NCBI GenBank assembly: GCA_030710605.1 | Contig: CP092886.1 | Span: forward strand, 55,431,382-55,495,381 | Length of the DNA: 64,000 bases | Reading direction: 5' to 3' | DNA from: Cordylochernes scorpioides | Lineage: Eukaryota; Arthropoda; Arachnida; Pseudoscorpiones; Chernetidae | In this document: piece by piece, positions 20,660 through 31,429 of the stretch | Layout of the letters: each line of letters starts with the position of its first letter | Position numbering within the stretch: position 1 is the first letter of the stretch | Position numbers and translations under genes: made by a program | The notes under the pieces: model-generated | Seen by the model: only the letters and a program-made list of their open reading frames with translations | Databases searched by the model: none | Told to the model about the DNA's origin: nothing

Positions 20660-21960
20660 GAAAGAGGGAGCGACACGATTGAGCTACATTTCCGGGAACT
20701 GCGTAAAACATTTTAATATGCACAAAGAGAGATCTCCTATTTCTTTTGTGCCATTTAATTGTGCTACAAAGAATTAGCCTAAGAATATGTCGATATCCAA
20801 AATGTATTTTAAAAAGCGAATTCTGGGATAGACCGCTGTGAGGAAGTGACTCTCGTGACAACATTTCTCTATGCTCTATTATGTGAGTAACTATTGATTA
20901 GAAGTCAATAAAAGTTGTCTAAATTGTCGATTGTCTAAGCTCTATTAAACCAGCTGAAACTTTAAACATCTGCTCGCTTTCTTAATAAGAGACCAAAAAA
21001 ATAATTTTGTCTCTGCCACAGAATCTTATTTTTGAACAGCAATAAGAACATTCATTTTTAATTCTAAGTTTCAATAGCCGAATAAATTGAAACCGTTGTT
21101 TTTATTATTTTCTCAACTTCGTAAATAAATTTAAAAATTACACGAAGAGATGATAAGTCTAGTAGACTGGAATGGCCAATCACTGGGTGAGTTCACAGAT
21201 GACCCAACATCCTAATATTTTTCTTAATCGTTACAGTAATTATAAAAATTGTCTTAAATATGAAATGAAAACACATCAACAAATTATTCGGCGCAATAAT
21301 ATTGCTTCCATTTACAATATCTCCAGAAGGAGAATAAACACGATGATGAAATTTAAATTCAAGACACATTATTTACAATCTAAGAGCTTCTGGTTGGTTA
21401 AATTGCCACAACACGAACTTTGACAATTCCAGCTCTCTAGCTAGCTGGGATCATTGTTTCGGTCAAGAACTTATACCCTTCAGGATGGTTTGTTTCAACG
21501 AGAGCTGGAAGGGATTTATGAAATGTTCAGATTTATTCCGGGTTGTTTAGATGCCGAAATTTCCAGGGCTTATGCACGTTTATCAATAATAAAGAAATAA
21601 AAACTTATTTCTCAGAAAAAAAAAGCAATTTAATCATTTTAAAATCCTCCAGATTTTTGTACCACCAGACTTTGATCCTTTTGACCTTTAGTAGATTATT
21701 TTGGTGTCGTTGGATTTCTGATATCCTTCCACCACCGTAAAATAATGAAAGTTTATTAATATTTTGCTCTAACAAGTTCAAGATTGATGAGTTTATGAGA
21801 GAGAGAGCTCTCTCTATCTCTTTGAAACTGTGATATTAGCACCGGTAAGAAGAGTTAGGAGTTGCTAAGTGGTCTATTGATATATAGAATTGAAGATACA
21901 AGGTGGGATCAATAAATAAGGTGAATTATAATTTATTTTAAAAAATAAGAACGATATTAA
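20660..21960. other. AT-rich spacer
   Basis: No supported gene. An 83-codon frame at 21172-21423 has no recognisable motif. Confidence 0.4.
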
Positions 21961-21969
21961 AAATTAGGA

Positions 21970-22489
21970 CTTGATTTATTCAAAATAATCACATTGGCTT
22001 TCTATACATCGTCTCCATCGTTCTGGCAACTTGTAAATACCCTCTTTATAGGCACTCATAGGAAGCGTGTGAAAAAAATCCTGCACCACTTTCTGGACAT
22101 CTTCATCCGAGTCAAATCGCTTTCCCTTTAACTCCTTCTTTAGTAGTTCAAAAAGGAAATAGTCAGAGGGGGCTAGGTCTGGACTATATGCAGGATGTGT
22201 TCTAAAACTTCAAAACCTAATTTAATGATTGTAGATACAGTTTTACATTATGTATGCGGCCTTTGAAACCCAAATACGGTTAAGGTTTTGGTCCAAATTA
22301 AGGAAATGTGGAATTCGTCCATTTTTGAACTCGTTAACCCATTCATAAATGTTTTTGAGACAAACAAGACTCACCATAGATATTTTTCATTCTTTGACAT
22401 ATTTGAGATGTTTGAATACCTTCTGCATTCAAGAAACGAATAACTGCACGTTGTTCAAGCGTGGTGCAATCCTTCAAGGGAGCTTCCAT
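21970..22489 (-). pseudogene. Mariner transposase, internally deleted
   Basis: On the minus strand an N-terminal part starts at ATG 22489 with MEAPLKDCTTLEQRAVIRFL, a helix-turn-helix region typical of mariner transposases. The C-terminal part (about 22195-21970) reads PDLAPSDYFLFELLKKELKG and ends CDYFE-stop. It contains the third catalytic aspartate (PSDY). The roughly 550 bp carrying the first two aspartates is missing and there are stops between the halves. This is a different mariner lineage from the 26.5-kb copy. Clear terminal inverted repeats are not seen. Confidence 0.85.
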
Positions 22490-22649
22490 TTTAGTTTATT
22501 TATAAGTCTAGCGCCGCGCGTGGGAAAAAAAAGAACAGAACACCTTAAAAAGTCTTTCGATGTTATATTTTAATATTCTGTGGTTTAAATTATTTTTGCT
22601 TTTTTAATTTTTAATTGTAACTTCACATTTATAAAGGCTCTGAACAGTC

Positions 22650-23230
22650 ATTTCCTAAAAGAGGGAGATCATGGAGATGGATATCCAATTTCTAGACCTA
22701 ATAACCTAGTGGGGTACGTTCAGATGGAAATTATTTTACTGAAAATTTGCAGTTTAAGAAATATTTGCCAATAACGTCAATCGATTTTTAACACACAGCT
22801 ACCTTCTACTCGGTTTCGAAACATACAACATTTTGGTAGAAAGCAAACAGATTATATATAAATGAAAACGTAAAGTAAGACACAGTGCTTATTAATCCAT
22901 AATATTTTCTCGTTCTAATGTCTATCTCTAAAATATATTAAAAGTATAGGGATTTTATTACAAAGAAGTAGTAATTAATCTTTATGATAGAGAGAGAGTG
23001 AATTATTGTTTATTTCAATTTTTGAAAATTTCTGTATAATATTTAACATTTTCATTAACATAAAAAGACTACTTGAAGTGAGGATATCTGAGTCCATAGA
23101 TGTGAAGTACGAACTGACGTCCAGAGAGGCTTTAACTGTCGGCGGCGAGAAGTGAAGCCATAGGACTGGCTGTGGACACCGCGGCAGACGTTGGAAAATT
23201 ATCGCAGAAATTAACTAGCCAACAGACTAC
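22650..23230. other. AT-rich spacer
   Basis: No gene or repeat recognised. A slightly GC-richer patch at 23095-23230 is unassigned. Confidence 0.4.
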
Positions 23231-23253
23231 TCTGGGCAAGCTATACACATAGT

Positions 23254-23874
23254 CAAAATTCGAAATTATATCAAAGGCGTAAGATTATTTTTGAAAATAA
23301 ACAATTTCTACTGCCCTTGCTGCAATGGAAAAATTAATGGGAGGGCCTGGCTCATCAGTGGTGAACCCTCCCAGCGGTTTCGCCTGTTTAATCTACCATA
23401 CCGCTGTTATATTGCATTTTTGGAACTTCCTTTTATAGTGATACTGTTGCTAGACTCTTGGAATGGGTATTTTAGAAGAACTATGGACATAAGCTTTGAG
23501 GACAGTAGAATTACATACATTTATAAATATATAATATGCTTCGAGCAATCGCTCTTCCGCAAATATCAAATTGTTTCTTTTATTAGATCATTTATATGTC
23601 CATAAGCTTATGTCCATAGTTCTTCTAAAATACCCATTCCAAGAGTCTAGTAACAGTATCACTATAAAAGGAAGTTCTAAAAATGCAATATAACAGCGGT
23701 ATGGTAGATTAAACTGGCGAAACCGCTGGGAGGGTTCACCACTGATGACCCAGGCCCTCCCATTAATTTTTCTATTGCAGTAAGGGCAGTAGAAATTGTT
23801 TATTTAAAAAAAAATCTTACGCCTTTAAAATAATTTCGAATTTTGATAACAGATAGCGCGCTAGTGTATCATAT
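23254..23874 (+). mobile_element. Foldback element, family F, copy 2 (long)
   Basis: A 621-bp giant palindrome. Arms of about 230 bp (from 23260 and ending near 23850) surround a single-stranded core of about 110 bp near 23495-23600. The arms include the whole copy-1 sequence plus a further TTATATTGCATTTTTGGAAC...CTATGGACATAAGCTT segment. A 12-bp duplication TATACACATAGT flanks it (23242-23253 and 23875-23886). The right end carries the one-sided terminus ATAACAGATAGCGCGCTAGTG. No coding sequence. Confidence 0.85.
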
Positions 23875-24061
23875 TATACACATAGTTTTTACACTTACAA
23901 AAAAACACACACGGTATAAGTCATCATATGGTTAGTAGTTTGTTACTTCTTCAAGTGCACTGCCTGTCTGAACAGAAGTGAAACACAACTCGAGTCACAA
24001 TGGCGAATGCTTCTTTTCTAAATAAGCAAAGTTGATGATTCAAAACAACTTATATTTACAG

Positions 24062-24480
24062 TAACTGCGCAAACGACCTATGAAAACATTAGTGTGGAGT
24101 ATGGCATTATACGGGGGCGAAACAGGACTTGTCAACCCCGAGGACGTAAGATTGCTGGAAGCTTTTGAGATGTGGCGCTATAGACGTTTGCTGAAAATAT
24201 CGTGGACTTCATATTACAAATTACGAGGTGTTATCGCTAGCGGGAGAGAACAGATTCTGCACTAAATCAAAGAGGCCATGCGTTAAGACATGATAGCCTG
24301 TTAGAAAATTGACTGAAGGATGTATCGAAGACAACGACAGCTCAACGGGACGTATTTGCATTATATTTAGGGACCAACCGAAGATCTAGACGTCTAACCA
24401 CCAGTTGAAAACTATGGCTATGGATGAATTGTCTTGAAAAAGGCTGATTGAGGGAAGGCCCAACAAGTTTTAGAGCTGAT
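24062..24480 (+). pseudogene. LINE C-terminal relic
   Basis: The frame 24080-24265 contains LVWSMALYGGET and LLEAFEMWRYRRLLKISWT, the well-known C-terminal block of RTE/Jockey-type reverse transcriptases. After a stop, decayed traces follow (KRGHALRHDSLLEN-like, in another frame). The reverse-transcriptase domain itself is absent. A strongly eroded non-LTR retrotransposon fragment, unrelated at this level to the 48.5-kb LINE. Confidence 0.75.
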
Positions 24481-24489
24481 TCACCTAAA

Positions 24490-24760
24490 ATCAATAATGT
24501 CTAGCGACCAAGAAAGCGGATCGACCTTGCACTCCCATGGTGTTAGAGCCCGTTTAGCTATTTTCATTTACTGATGGGCTGAATTATCTTAGAATAGGGG
24601 TCATTTAGGAAATTTATTAGTTTAAAAAATTTCAATGCGGGCTTCGATCCCGGGTTCAACAATCAGGTTATTGCAACTTCTCTCCCTATATGTTACAGAT
24701 ATTATATGTGGTTAAGGTGCTGACAATGTTTAAACTTTAGACGAAAGAGATAATTATACA
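24490..24760 (-). mobile_element. tRNA-derived SINE, copy 1
   Basis: On the minus strand a T-arm/B-box-like ACCCGGGATCGAAGCCCGC is followed by a body that matches the 48.1-kb SINE in order: CCCGCATTG, AAATGACCCC, ACGGGCTCTAACACC, GTGCAAGGTCGATCCGCTTT. The 5' tRNA-like part (AGAAGTTGCAATAACCTGATT) is degenerate. Agreement with a second copy supports a real SINE family. Confidence 0.65.
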
Positions 24761-24779
24761 GCAACTTTTTTACTTTATT

Positions 24780-25240
24780 AATATACACCAACGCAAACAC
24801 ACACAAAAGCCTTTATTTTAACATACTAGTACTAGTATAGGCTTATATATATATATATATTCATGGACTCACTATATACAGAACCTGCAAAGGAAAAGAG
24901 TAAAAAGTAAAAGTTATTTACGTTTAATAATAATAATATATATTATATATAATGCACATGTTATTCGTACAAAAAATTCTAATTAAGAAAATTATTCACA
25001 TAGATAGATTTGTATGATGAATGTGTCCAAGATAAAATGAGAAAGAGGAAAACAAAAAGATAAAATTATAAATACGAGTAATGAAAACACAGATATTTAC
25101 AAATGATACACGCAAAAATAAGCCTTTACATATCAAGATATTTTGTCCCATGCAGAAATTCTTTAACCTAAGAACGGGCTAGCACAAGAAGTGTGGAAAT
25201 TTACCAGAATAATCAACTATATTCACTATAGGTATATGAA
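24780..25240. other. AT-rich sequence with simple repeats
   Basis: Short TA runs and two AAGCC-TTTAT patches (24800, 25120) that resemble inverted LINE tails. Nothing firmer is visible. Confidence 0.35.
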
Positions 25241-25410
25241 TATATATGGTGTCTTCCATTAAGTAACTCACTGTATTCCGGCTCTTTTAAGTTAAGGAAA
25301 GGAGGTGAGTAGTAAGATGTAACTAGTTTTGATTCTTAAAAATTAATACAATACTTTTTATTATCGACTTTTGATACCGTTTTAGCGCCCCTCATTTATA
25401 TACGATGGTA

Positions 25411-25620
25411 CACTCATGGACAAAACTTAAGAAAGTTTTACCTTTTAGCATGTATATATATATCGATATTCAGACAATAACTCAGAAAGATATTTGATAC
25501 ACAGTGATATTTATTGAAGACGCACGAGATAGCAATGTGTGAAAAAAATTGCCTTTTTTTTCTCCTTAAAAAAAACGATAATTAAAGACTTTCCACTTCC
25601 TTAAGTGTTGTCTATGAGTC
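25411..25620 (-). mobile_element. MITE family B, copy 5
   Basis: A 210-bp copy inverse to copies 1, 3, 4 and 6: CACTCATGGACAAAACTTAA at the left, CTTAAGTGTTGTCTATGAG at the right, TA on both sides. The internal ACGCACGAGATAGCAATGTG block is the complement of the TTGGTTATCTCGT block. Confidence 0.8.
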
Positions 25621-25802
25621 TATTCTTCTTTAAAATAACCTTTTATTTTTAAGTGATAAGAGCTTTTTTTCACAATTCTTTAATATTATAAAAAAGTTTA
25701 TCATAGCAAAACAATAAGTCTACTTCTCGTTAACTCCTTCTTCTATGCAAAACAATACTTGCATACTTTTGCTTTAACTCTACCAATGATCAATACGTAT
25801 GT

Positions 25803-26487
25803 TGTCACGTAGGAAATTAGGAAAGACACAAACTCTAGGGTATAACACGGCAATTTATTTAAATCAAGAATAAATAAAAATTTATAAAATACCAGAGAGA
25901 CAATAAGTCAAGTTTATAGAGAGTAGAAAAATATTAAAATTAATTATCTGTTAATAAAATAATAAATACTTTGCTTCTCACATAGCTTCTTCCCTATTGT
26001 AACTATGGCTCACAGCTGGCATGGATTTCACCTGTTTCTGTCAAGTATTTCCTCGGAATCTTGGAAGTTTGTCTCTAACGTCTTTGCGTCCTTTTTCTTT
26101 CGACGTGAAGAGCGGCTTTATCGTCTTGTCTATAGGGACATCATCTTTTGTGAGGAAAGTCTTGGCTTTGACACGGCGGTGGAATCCTGGAGCAATTCGC
26201 GGAAAAATGTAGACCACAGCACCGATGTTTTCAAGGTCTGCTCGACAAGCTTTAGTTTTGTCTTTCCTTAACTACCCAGCATCTCCACCAAAATGTCATG
26301 TAGAAATTTAGGAAAGACAAACTTCAGGATGACACAGCAATTTATTTATTTAAGGCAATAGCAATTAACATTTATAAAATACCAGAGAGGCAATGAGGGG
26401 AATTTACAGAATAGAAAAATATAAATATAAAAAAAATTAATGATCTATTAATAAAATAATAAATACTCGTTCTCTCTCTTTGCTATA
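25803..26487 (-). mobile_element. Miniature LTR retrotransposon (two LTRs plus PBS)
   Basis: Two family-L LTRs (about 25803-25983 and 26294-26487) in the same minus orientation enclose only about 310 bp. Next to the 26294 LTR, on the minus strand, is TGGTGGAGATGCTGGG (26290-26275), a 16-nt primer-binding site that would pair with a tRNA ending CCCAGCATCTCCACCA. Three bases separate it from the LTR end ACA. The interior is GC-richer and keeps a short apparent frame but no gag, protease or reverse transcriptase. It is either a large internal deletion or a TRIM-like element. Gypsy-type is inferred from the LTR and duplication size. Confidence 0.75.
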
Positions 26488-26490
26488 ATA

Positions 26491-27795
26491 TACGAGGGGT
26501 GTCCCATAAGTCCGTGGCCCGACCATGAGAACGAAATATTAGAAATTAATAAAATTTACCATATATACCTTAAAGCCTTGTATAAAGATATGTAAATTTT
26601 TAAGTTTCTACAACTAACCGTTTTTTTTTTTTTTGTTTTTTTTTGTTATAGGTTCTGAAAGAGGACACGAAGCAGGAATCATCTAAAATGGAGACAAATG
26701 AGATTCGTGCTGTAATAAAATATCTTTGTAAGAAAGGAATGTCGCCGAAGGAAATCATTGAGGATATGGTGGATACATTAAGGAAAGATGCTCCTTCCTA
26801 TAGCACAGTAAAAAATGGGTAGCTGCGTTTAAATTAGGGAGGATCAGCACGGAAGACGAAAATCGAGCAGGAAGACCTGTTGAGTCAGTTACTCAAGAAA
26901 ACATCGACAAGATACATGATTTGGTTATGTTGGACAGAAGAATGACAGTTCGTCAGATAGAAGAGACCTTGGGTATTCTAAAAACAACGGTGGATCGGAT
27001 CATGAGAGAACACTTGGGCCACAGGAAGCTTTCTGCCCGTTGGGTTCCCAAACTTTTGACACCCGATCAAAAGGCTGTAAGGAGAAAGTTATCTTCAGAT
27101 AATCTTGCGTTATTTGAAGCCAATCCAGAGGAATTTGCTAATAGATTTGTTACCATGGATGAGACTTGGGCCGGTCACTTTACACCAGAGCCCAAGCAAC
27201 AATCCATGCAATCGATACACTCCAGTTCCCCTCCCCCCAAGAAAGCCAAGACAATTCCATCAGCAGAGAAGGTTATGGTGTCTGTCTTTTGGGATTCCGA
27301 GGGTGTACTTCTTCTAGACTTTCTGAATAAGGGTCAAACTATCACTGGCAATTATTGTGCAAATCTTGTGAAGCAACTACGAGAAGCTATTAAAGAAAAG
27401 AGAAGAAAGTTGTCCAGGAAGATTGTTTACCATCAAGACAATGCTCCGAGTCATCGGTCGCTGCAAGCCATGGCTGCTATTTATGATTCTGGCTTTGAAA
27501 TTTTACCACATGCACCCTATTCACCAGATCTAACTTCGTCTGACTTCCACCTATTTCCTCATTTGAAAAAATCACTTTCTGGCATTCATTTTAGGTCAGA
27601 TGAAGAGGTCATTGATGCGCTGTAACGTCATTTTTTGAGTCACTTGAAACATCGTTCTTTTTGGAGGGCATAAAAGCATTAGAACATCGCTGGAAAAGGT
27701 GTATATACCTTAAAAGGGATTATGTTGAAAAATAATCATTTTATTAGTCATTTTCTCTATATGTCGGGCCACCGACTTATGGGACACCCCTCGTA
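26491..27795 (+). mobile_element. Mariner transposon, full length
   Basis: A 1301-bp element (26493-27793) with inverted repeats of about 30 bp, CGAGGGGTGTCCCATAAGTC at the left and its complement at the right, one mismatch in the first 25 or so. It is flanked by TA (26491-26492 and 27794-27795). It sits in the few bases between the miniature LTR element and a solo LTR. Near-identical ends show a fairly recent insertion; the transposase has frameshifts. Confidence 0.95.
26688..27735 (+). pseudogene. Mariner transposase, frameshifted
   Basis: A DD34D transposase of the Tc1/mariner superfamily that cuts at TA sites. ATG at 26688 begins METNEIRAVIKYLCKKGMSP, the first helix-turn-helix. One base is missing in an A run near 26812, moving the frame; reading resumes through VAAFKLGRISTEDENRAGRP. 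The long frame to 27625 contains the first aspartate in VTMDETW, the second in VYHQDNAPSH and the third in SSDFHLFPHL, with 34 residues between the last two. A second frameshift near 27618 separates the C-terminus, which continues to a stop at 27733 (ends DYVEK). Otherwise near-complete; few lesions imply recent death. Subfamily not assigned. Confidence 0.93.
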
Positions 27796-27812
27796 TATAT
27801 TAAATATAATAT

Positions 27813-27987
27813 TGTAGCAAAGTATTTATTATTTTATCAACAGAATATCCTTTTTTATTTTTATAATTTACTACTCTGTAAACTTCCTTCATTGTTTATC
27901 TTTTGTTTATCATTCATAGTTTGTTCTTGCCTTAAATAAATTGCTGTGTCATCCCGAAGTTTGTCTTTCCTAATTTTACACGTGGCA
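27813..27987 (+). mobile_element. Solo LTR, family L
   Basis: TGTAGCAAAGTATTTATT to TTTTACACGTGGCA, 175 bp, flanked by ATAT (27809-27812 and 27988-27991). The same 4-bp duplication occurs at the 1.6-kb solo LTR. It is opposite in orientation to the LTR pair at 25.8-26.5 kb, so it is an independent insertion. Confidence 0.8.
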
Positions 27988-27999
27988 ATATATATTTAC

Positions 28000-29340
28000 A
28001 TCAGAGATACTAATTTAAAAGTGGGAAACAAAATATAAACATATTTAGATTGTTATCCTAAAATAAAAGTTGTATGAAATAAAAAAGTATTTCGGATTAT
28101 TTGTGGTGCGAGCATTTAATCACCAGCCGTTATGTGTTAAATAAGAGGAGTAGATGGTGAATTTGTCTTTCCTTTATTGGTGGACGAAACCCGAGTTTTT
28201 GATCATTTCTACTGTCTGAGGTGAAAATACGGTGTTATTTCGGGGGTATTTTAAGTACTTGATTTTATCATTCATATATACATCTTTACTGACACACATT
28301 CAACAAGTCGCAGCGAGGCAACCCTCTAGCCTCTATCAGAGATATCAAAATCCAAGTAATCTTTTTTTGAAAGTTGAATGTAATTTTTTAAATTAAACGT
28401 GAGATTTATACAGGTGCAACTTTTTCTTCAGATTTAGAGAAATGTGGTTTTTATAACAGAGAAAAGAACGTGGCTGTAAATAATGAACAAATTTTAAGAA
28501 TTATCTCTTAGAAATATAGTCTGTATTTATAGATAGGTTTATAAGTATTTAAATATATAAATTATCATATATTTTAATTTTAAATAGATTTACTGATTAA
28601 AAAATCATATTTTCAGTTTTAAATAAGTTTTGAACATTTATATATTTTTAGGATATAAATATTTTAGGTTGAGAGAGAGAGAGAGAGATGGATGTAGGAA
28701 GATTTCCTTGAGAGCTGTTTTACTTTATCGTATTAGGGTCGTGAATCATTTTTGGCTTTAAAAATCTCCAGGTTTTTCGGAATAAAGAAACGAATCGTTA
28801 CAATTCTCGGGTTCCAAACAGAGGGAGGTTTGGCTCTCTATATAACCAGGGATCCACTAGGCAATCCTCGACTAAAGCAAGAACACAATGGGAAGGGTGA
28901 AATGAAATAAATCAACATTTTACTTAAAATTTATAATGGCAATGGATTGTAAACATCATGACCGTCTTCAACGCGCTGTTTGAACCCCGAGACTTGTGAA
29001 GGATTCTAAACCTACATCTACTTTTCGGCTGATGACTATCATTTGGATGTAGATCCCATCCGTTGGGATTATACTTCCTCATTCTGTGTAGCTTCATTGC
29101 GAACATATCTAATACAGTCGAGATATTTGGATATCACGTAATGAGCAATAATAAAAGGAAACACTCTCAAAACTTTACATAATTTTCGCATAACATTAAG
29201 AAGCCGTTGTTATAGTGAGTTGCCGTAAGTATTAATAGATTAAGGTAATAGAGGTACTTTCTGTTTATTTTCTATATGTTATATATCACCCGATCCAATG
29301 GGTCGCTATGGTTGCACTATATTGATACATCCTGAAGATA
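28000..29340. other. AT-rich spacer
   Basis: About 1.3 kb with a short GA microsatellite near 28675-28690. No gene or transposon recognised. Confidence 0.45.
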
Positions 29341-29354
29341 GAGCTTGCACATTC

Positions 29355-29516
29355 ATATTTCTTTGAAAATGACACTTCGGCCAGTTAAAGTTTTATGTTC
29401 TCAACGTTTCAACAAAAATATTTTGTTTTCATCAGAAGACAAAAGATTTTTGTTGAAATGTCGAGAAAATAAAACTTTAACTGGCCGAAGTGTCATTTTT
29501 TTTAAAGAAATATATG
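29355..29516. repeat. Foldback with hairpin module (family H)
   Basis: Arms ATTTCTTTGAAAATGACACT... and ...AGTGTCATTTTTTTTAAAGAAAT pair over about 60 bp, sharing the ACTTCGGCCAGTTAAAGTTTTA block. On the minus strand the left arm reads CTGATGA, a 7-bp AACAAAA/TTTTGTT stem, then GAAACGTTGAGAACATAAAA. Family H also occurs at 55.33-55.76 kb. Confidence 0.75.
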
Positions 29517-29519
29517 GAC

Positions 29520-29820
29520 ACAGGTATGGAACATCGGCTATAGTGCCGGTGGATCGATCTCAAGTTACAGCGGCAATGTAAGGGCTTCAAGCAGCTGCTA
29601 TAGTACCCACATGTGAACTGAAGACATGTTGTAAGACAATGTATGGACGCTAGAGTAAACCATCAGTTTTAGTAGCTGCGGGTCAACGATATGTTACGAT
29701 GACAATGTATAGACGCTAGCGCGAAACTTTTAGTACCTGAGGATCGAAGACAATTTAAGAAGATAATGTTCTTATGCGATAACTGAAGTTGCTGTCGTAC
29801 CGGTTCGACAAGCCATATCT
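29520..29820. repeat. Degenerate tandem repeat, about 65-bp period
   Basis: Blocks ACAATGTATGGACGCTAG and ACAATGTATAGACGCTAGCG, with TAGTACC/TAGTAGC and GTCGACGA-like blocks between, recur four or five times with about 65-bp spacing and heavy divergence. An old minisatellite. Confidence 0.5.
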
Positions 29821-29844
29821 ATATATCCGAACAGTTAATAAATG

Positions 29845-30060
29845 CACTCATGCGCAAAACTTAAGGAAGTCGAAATTCTTTGATGTCGCCGAAGTCTGTT
29901 TTTTTTTTTTTTCGAAGGAGACGGACAATTTTGTTCACACTTGGTTATATCGTGTCTTCAATAAAGGTTACTTTGTATCAAATATCTTTCAGAGTTATTG
30001 TGTCTGAATCCCGATATACATGCTAAAAGGTAAAACTTCCTTAAGTTTTGTCCATGAGTA
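29845..30060 (+). mobile_element. MITE family B, copy 6
   Basis: Termini CACTCATGCGCAAAACTTAA and CTTAAGTTTTGTCCATGAGT with the internal poly-T and CACACTTGGTTATATCGTG blocks. Left flank is TG instead of TA, so the duplication is mutated. Confidence 0.8.
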
Positions 30061-30439
30061 TAATCTGAGTAGTCTAGTCATGAGATGTGATCCTATCCTT
30101 TTGGATTTGTTCCCTGAAAATACTGTTGATATGGAAAATGCGACGCTATAGTCAAATTTTTTCGAAGAAATCAAAAAAGCTAAAATTTTCTGCATTTATA
30201 TTTGGCTTCAAAACGAACATAACTTTTACTTTTCCATAACATTCTTAATATACGTACTAGTAGATATTAATACTCTAAATCAATGAAAAGAGTTTACAAA
30301 AGTTACATTTTAAAATTCACTAAATAATTTACTAAATTGATTTCTAATTATTGGATTTGATTTGTAGAATCACAAAAAAAAAAAAAAGAGAAATGCGAAT
30401 GAAGAAATCCAGTTTAAACTATGATCCATTTCATTTCGA

Positions 30440-30640
30440 GGATGATTCCATTCAGGTTAATTCGGGCCGGTCTTCTTCGTTATGGATAATATATCTGGAT
30501 TAGCGGGGCTGCGGGCATAAATCCTGCTTTGTCGCCCGGAGGACAATCCGAGGTGCGCCCTGCGAAAAGTAATTTAATCTTTCCTTTGTTATTTGATTAT
30601 ATGATGAAAATGTATGGATTTTGGGCCCCTCATAAAATTC
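30440..30640. promoter_or_regulatory. Candidate regulatory island
   Basis: GC-richer unique sequence with Otx/bicoid-like GGATTA (CTGGATTAGCGG) and ATAATCC-like cores, GTAATTTAATC and TTTGGGCCC. No coding frame. Probably conserved non-coding DNA; alignment is needed to confirm. Confidence 0.35.
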
Positions 30641-30865
30641 ATACTTAGCTTACATTTATCAGATTATTGTAAATATATTTGATTGATTAAATATGGCCTT
30701 AATCTCTCCCTATTTACACTTAGGTTGATTATGTTTTTACATTAATATAAGTATCATCTGAAAATTGTTTAAAAGATTCTGGGATAGGTTTTCAAACACA
30801 AATGTATAACATAGAATTGCGGGAAGATGGTATTCATGTACCAAAAAAGCACCTCTCTAAATGTA

Positions 30866-30985
30866 CATTAAGACAATGCTTTTTCCTCCTCACTCATGTA
30901 CATATATAACCGTTATGGGGAATCCCCTTGTAAGACAATAGTGTCTTAATAAAGGTTTTTTGTTGTTGTTGCATTAAGACAATGC
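30866..30985 (+). mobile_element. Ultra-short 5'-truncated LINE insertion
   Basis: A 92-bp insertion (30880-30971) flanked by a perfect 14-bp duplication CATTAAGACAATGC (30866-30879 and 30972-30985). It contains only a LINE 3' end: hairpin TAAGACAATAGTGTCTTA (7-bp stem), ATAAAGG, then TTTTTTGTTGTTGTTG. A clear target-primed reverse-transcription product. Its 3' layout matches the LINE at 48.5 kb, but the bodies differ, so it is a related family. Confidence 0.9.
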
Positions 30986-30991
30986 GTTATG

Positions 30992-31170
30992 AAAATTCGA
31001 AACTATTATAGACGCGTATGATTCTTAAACAATTTCTACTGCCCTTACTGCAATGGAAAAAAAAATAATGGGATCCCACATGGTAGTAGAAATTGTTTAA
31101 TTTTTAAAAGAATCATACGCGTATAATAGTTTCGAAATTTTATAACAGATGGCGCGCTAATGCATATAAA
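30992..31170 (+). mobile_element. Foldback element, family F, copy 3 (short)
   Basis: A 179-bp copy: AAAATTCGAAACTATTATAG..., arms of about 60 bp with CTACTGCCCTTACTGCAATG only on the left, then the terminus ATAACAGATGGCGCGCTAATG. It is flanked by ACAATGCGTTATG and ACAATGCATTATG (30979-30991 and 31171-31183; one mismatch). The left duplication overlaps that of the adjacent LINE stub, so the stub inserted into this element's flank later. Confidence 0.8.
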
Positions 31171-31429
31171 ACAATGCATTATGTGTATCTCCCCAGTAAA
31201 AAACTTGAAGGTGGTATATAGGTTGGATTTTGTTTGAATTTGTCAGAACTGGTATTGTGGATCATTCGTAGCTTTAGTGAGAACAGGGGAAATCATTAAT
31301 ATATCATAATTGTCATCATTTTATAACTTCAAAATATGCAAATTAGAATGTAATTGAGATAATTTTAGAGGCTTTGAATTATTCCAATAGTTTTGCTTTA
31401 CAGTAGGATAGGAAAGTAAAAAAAAAAAA

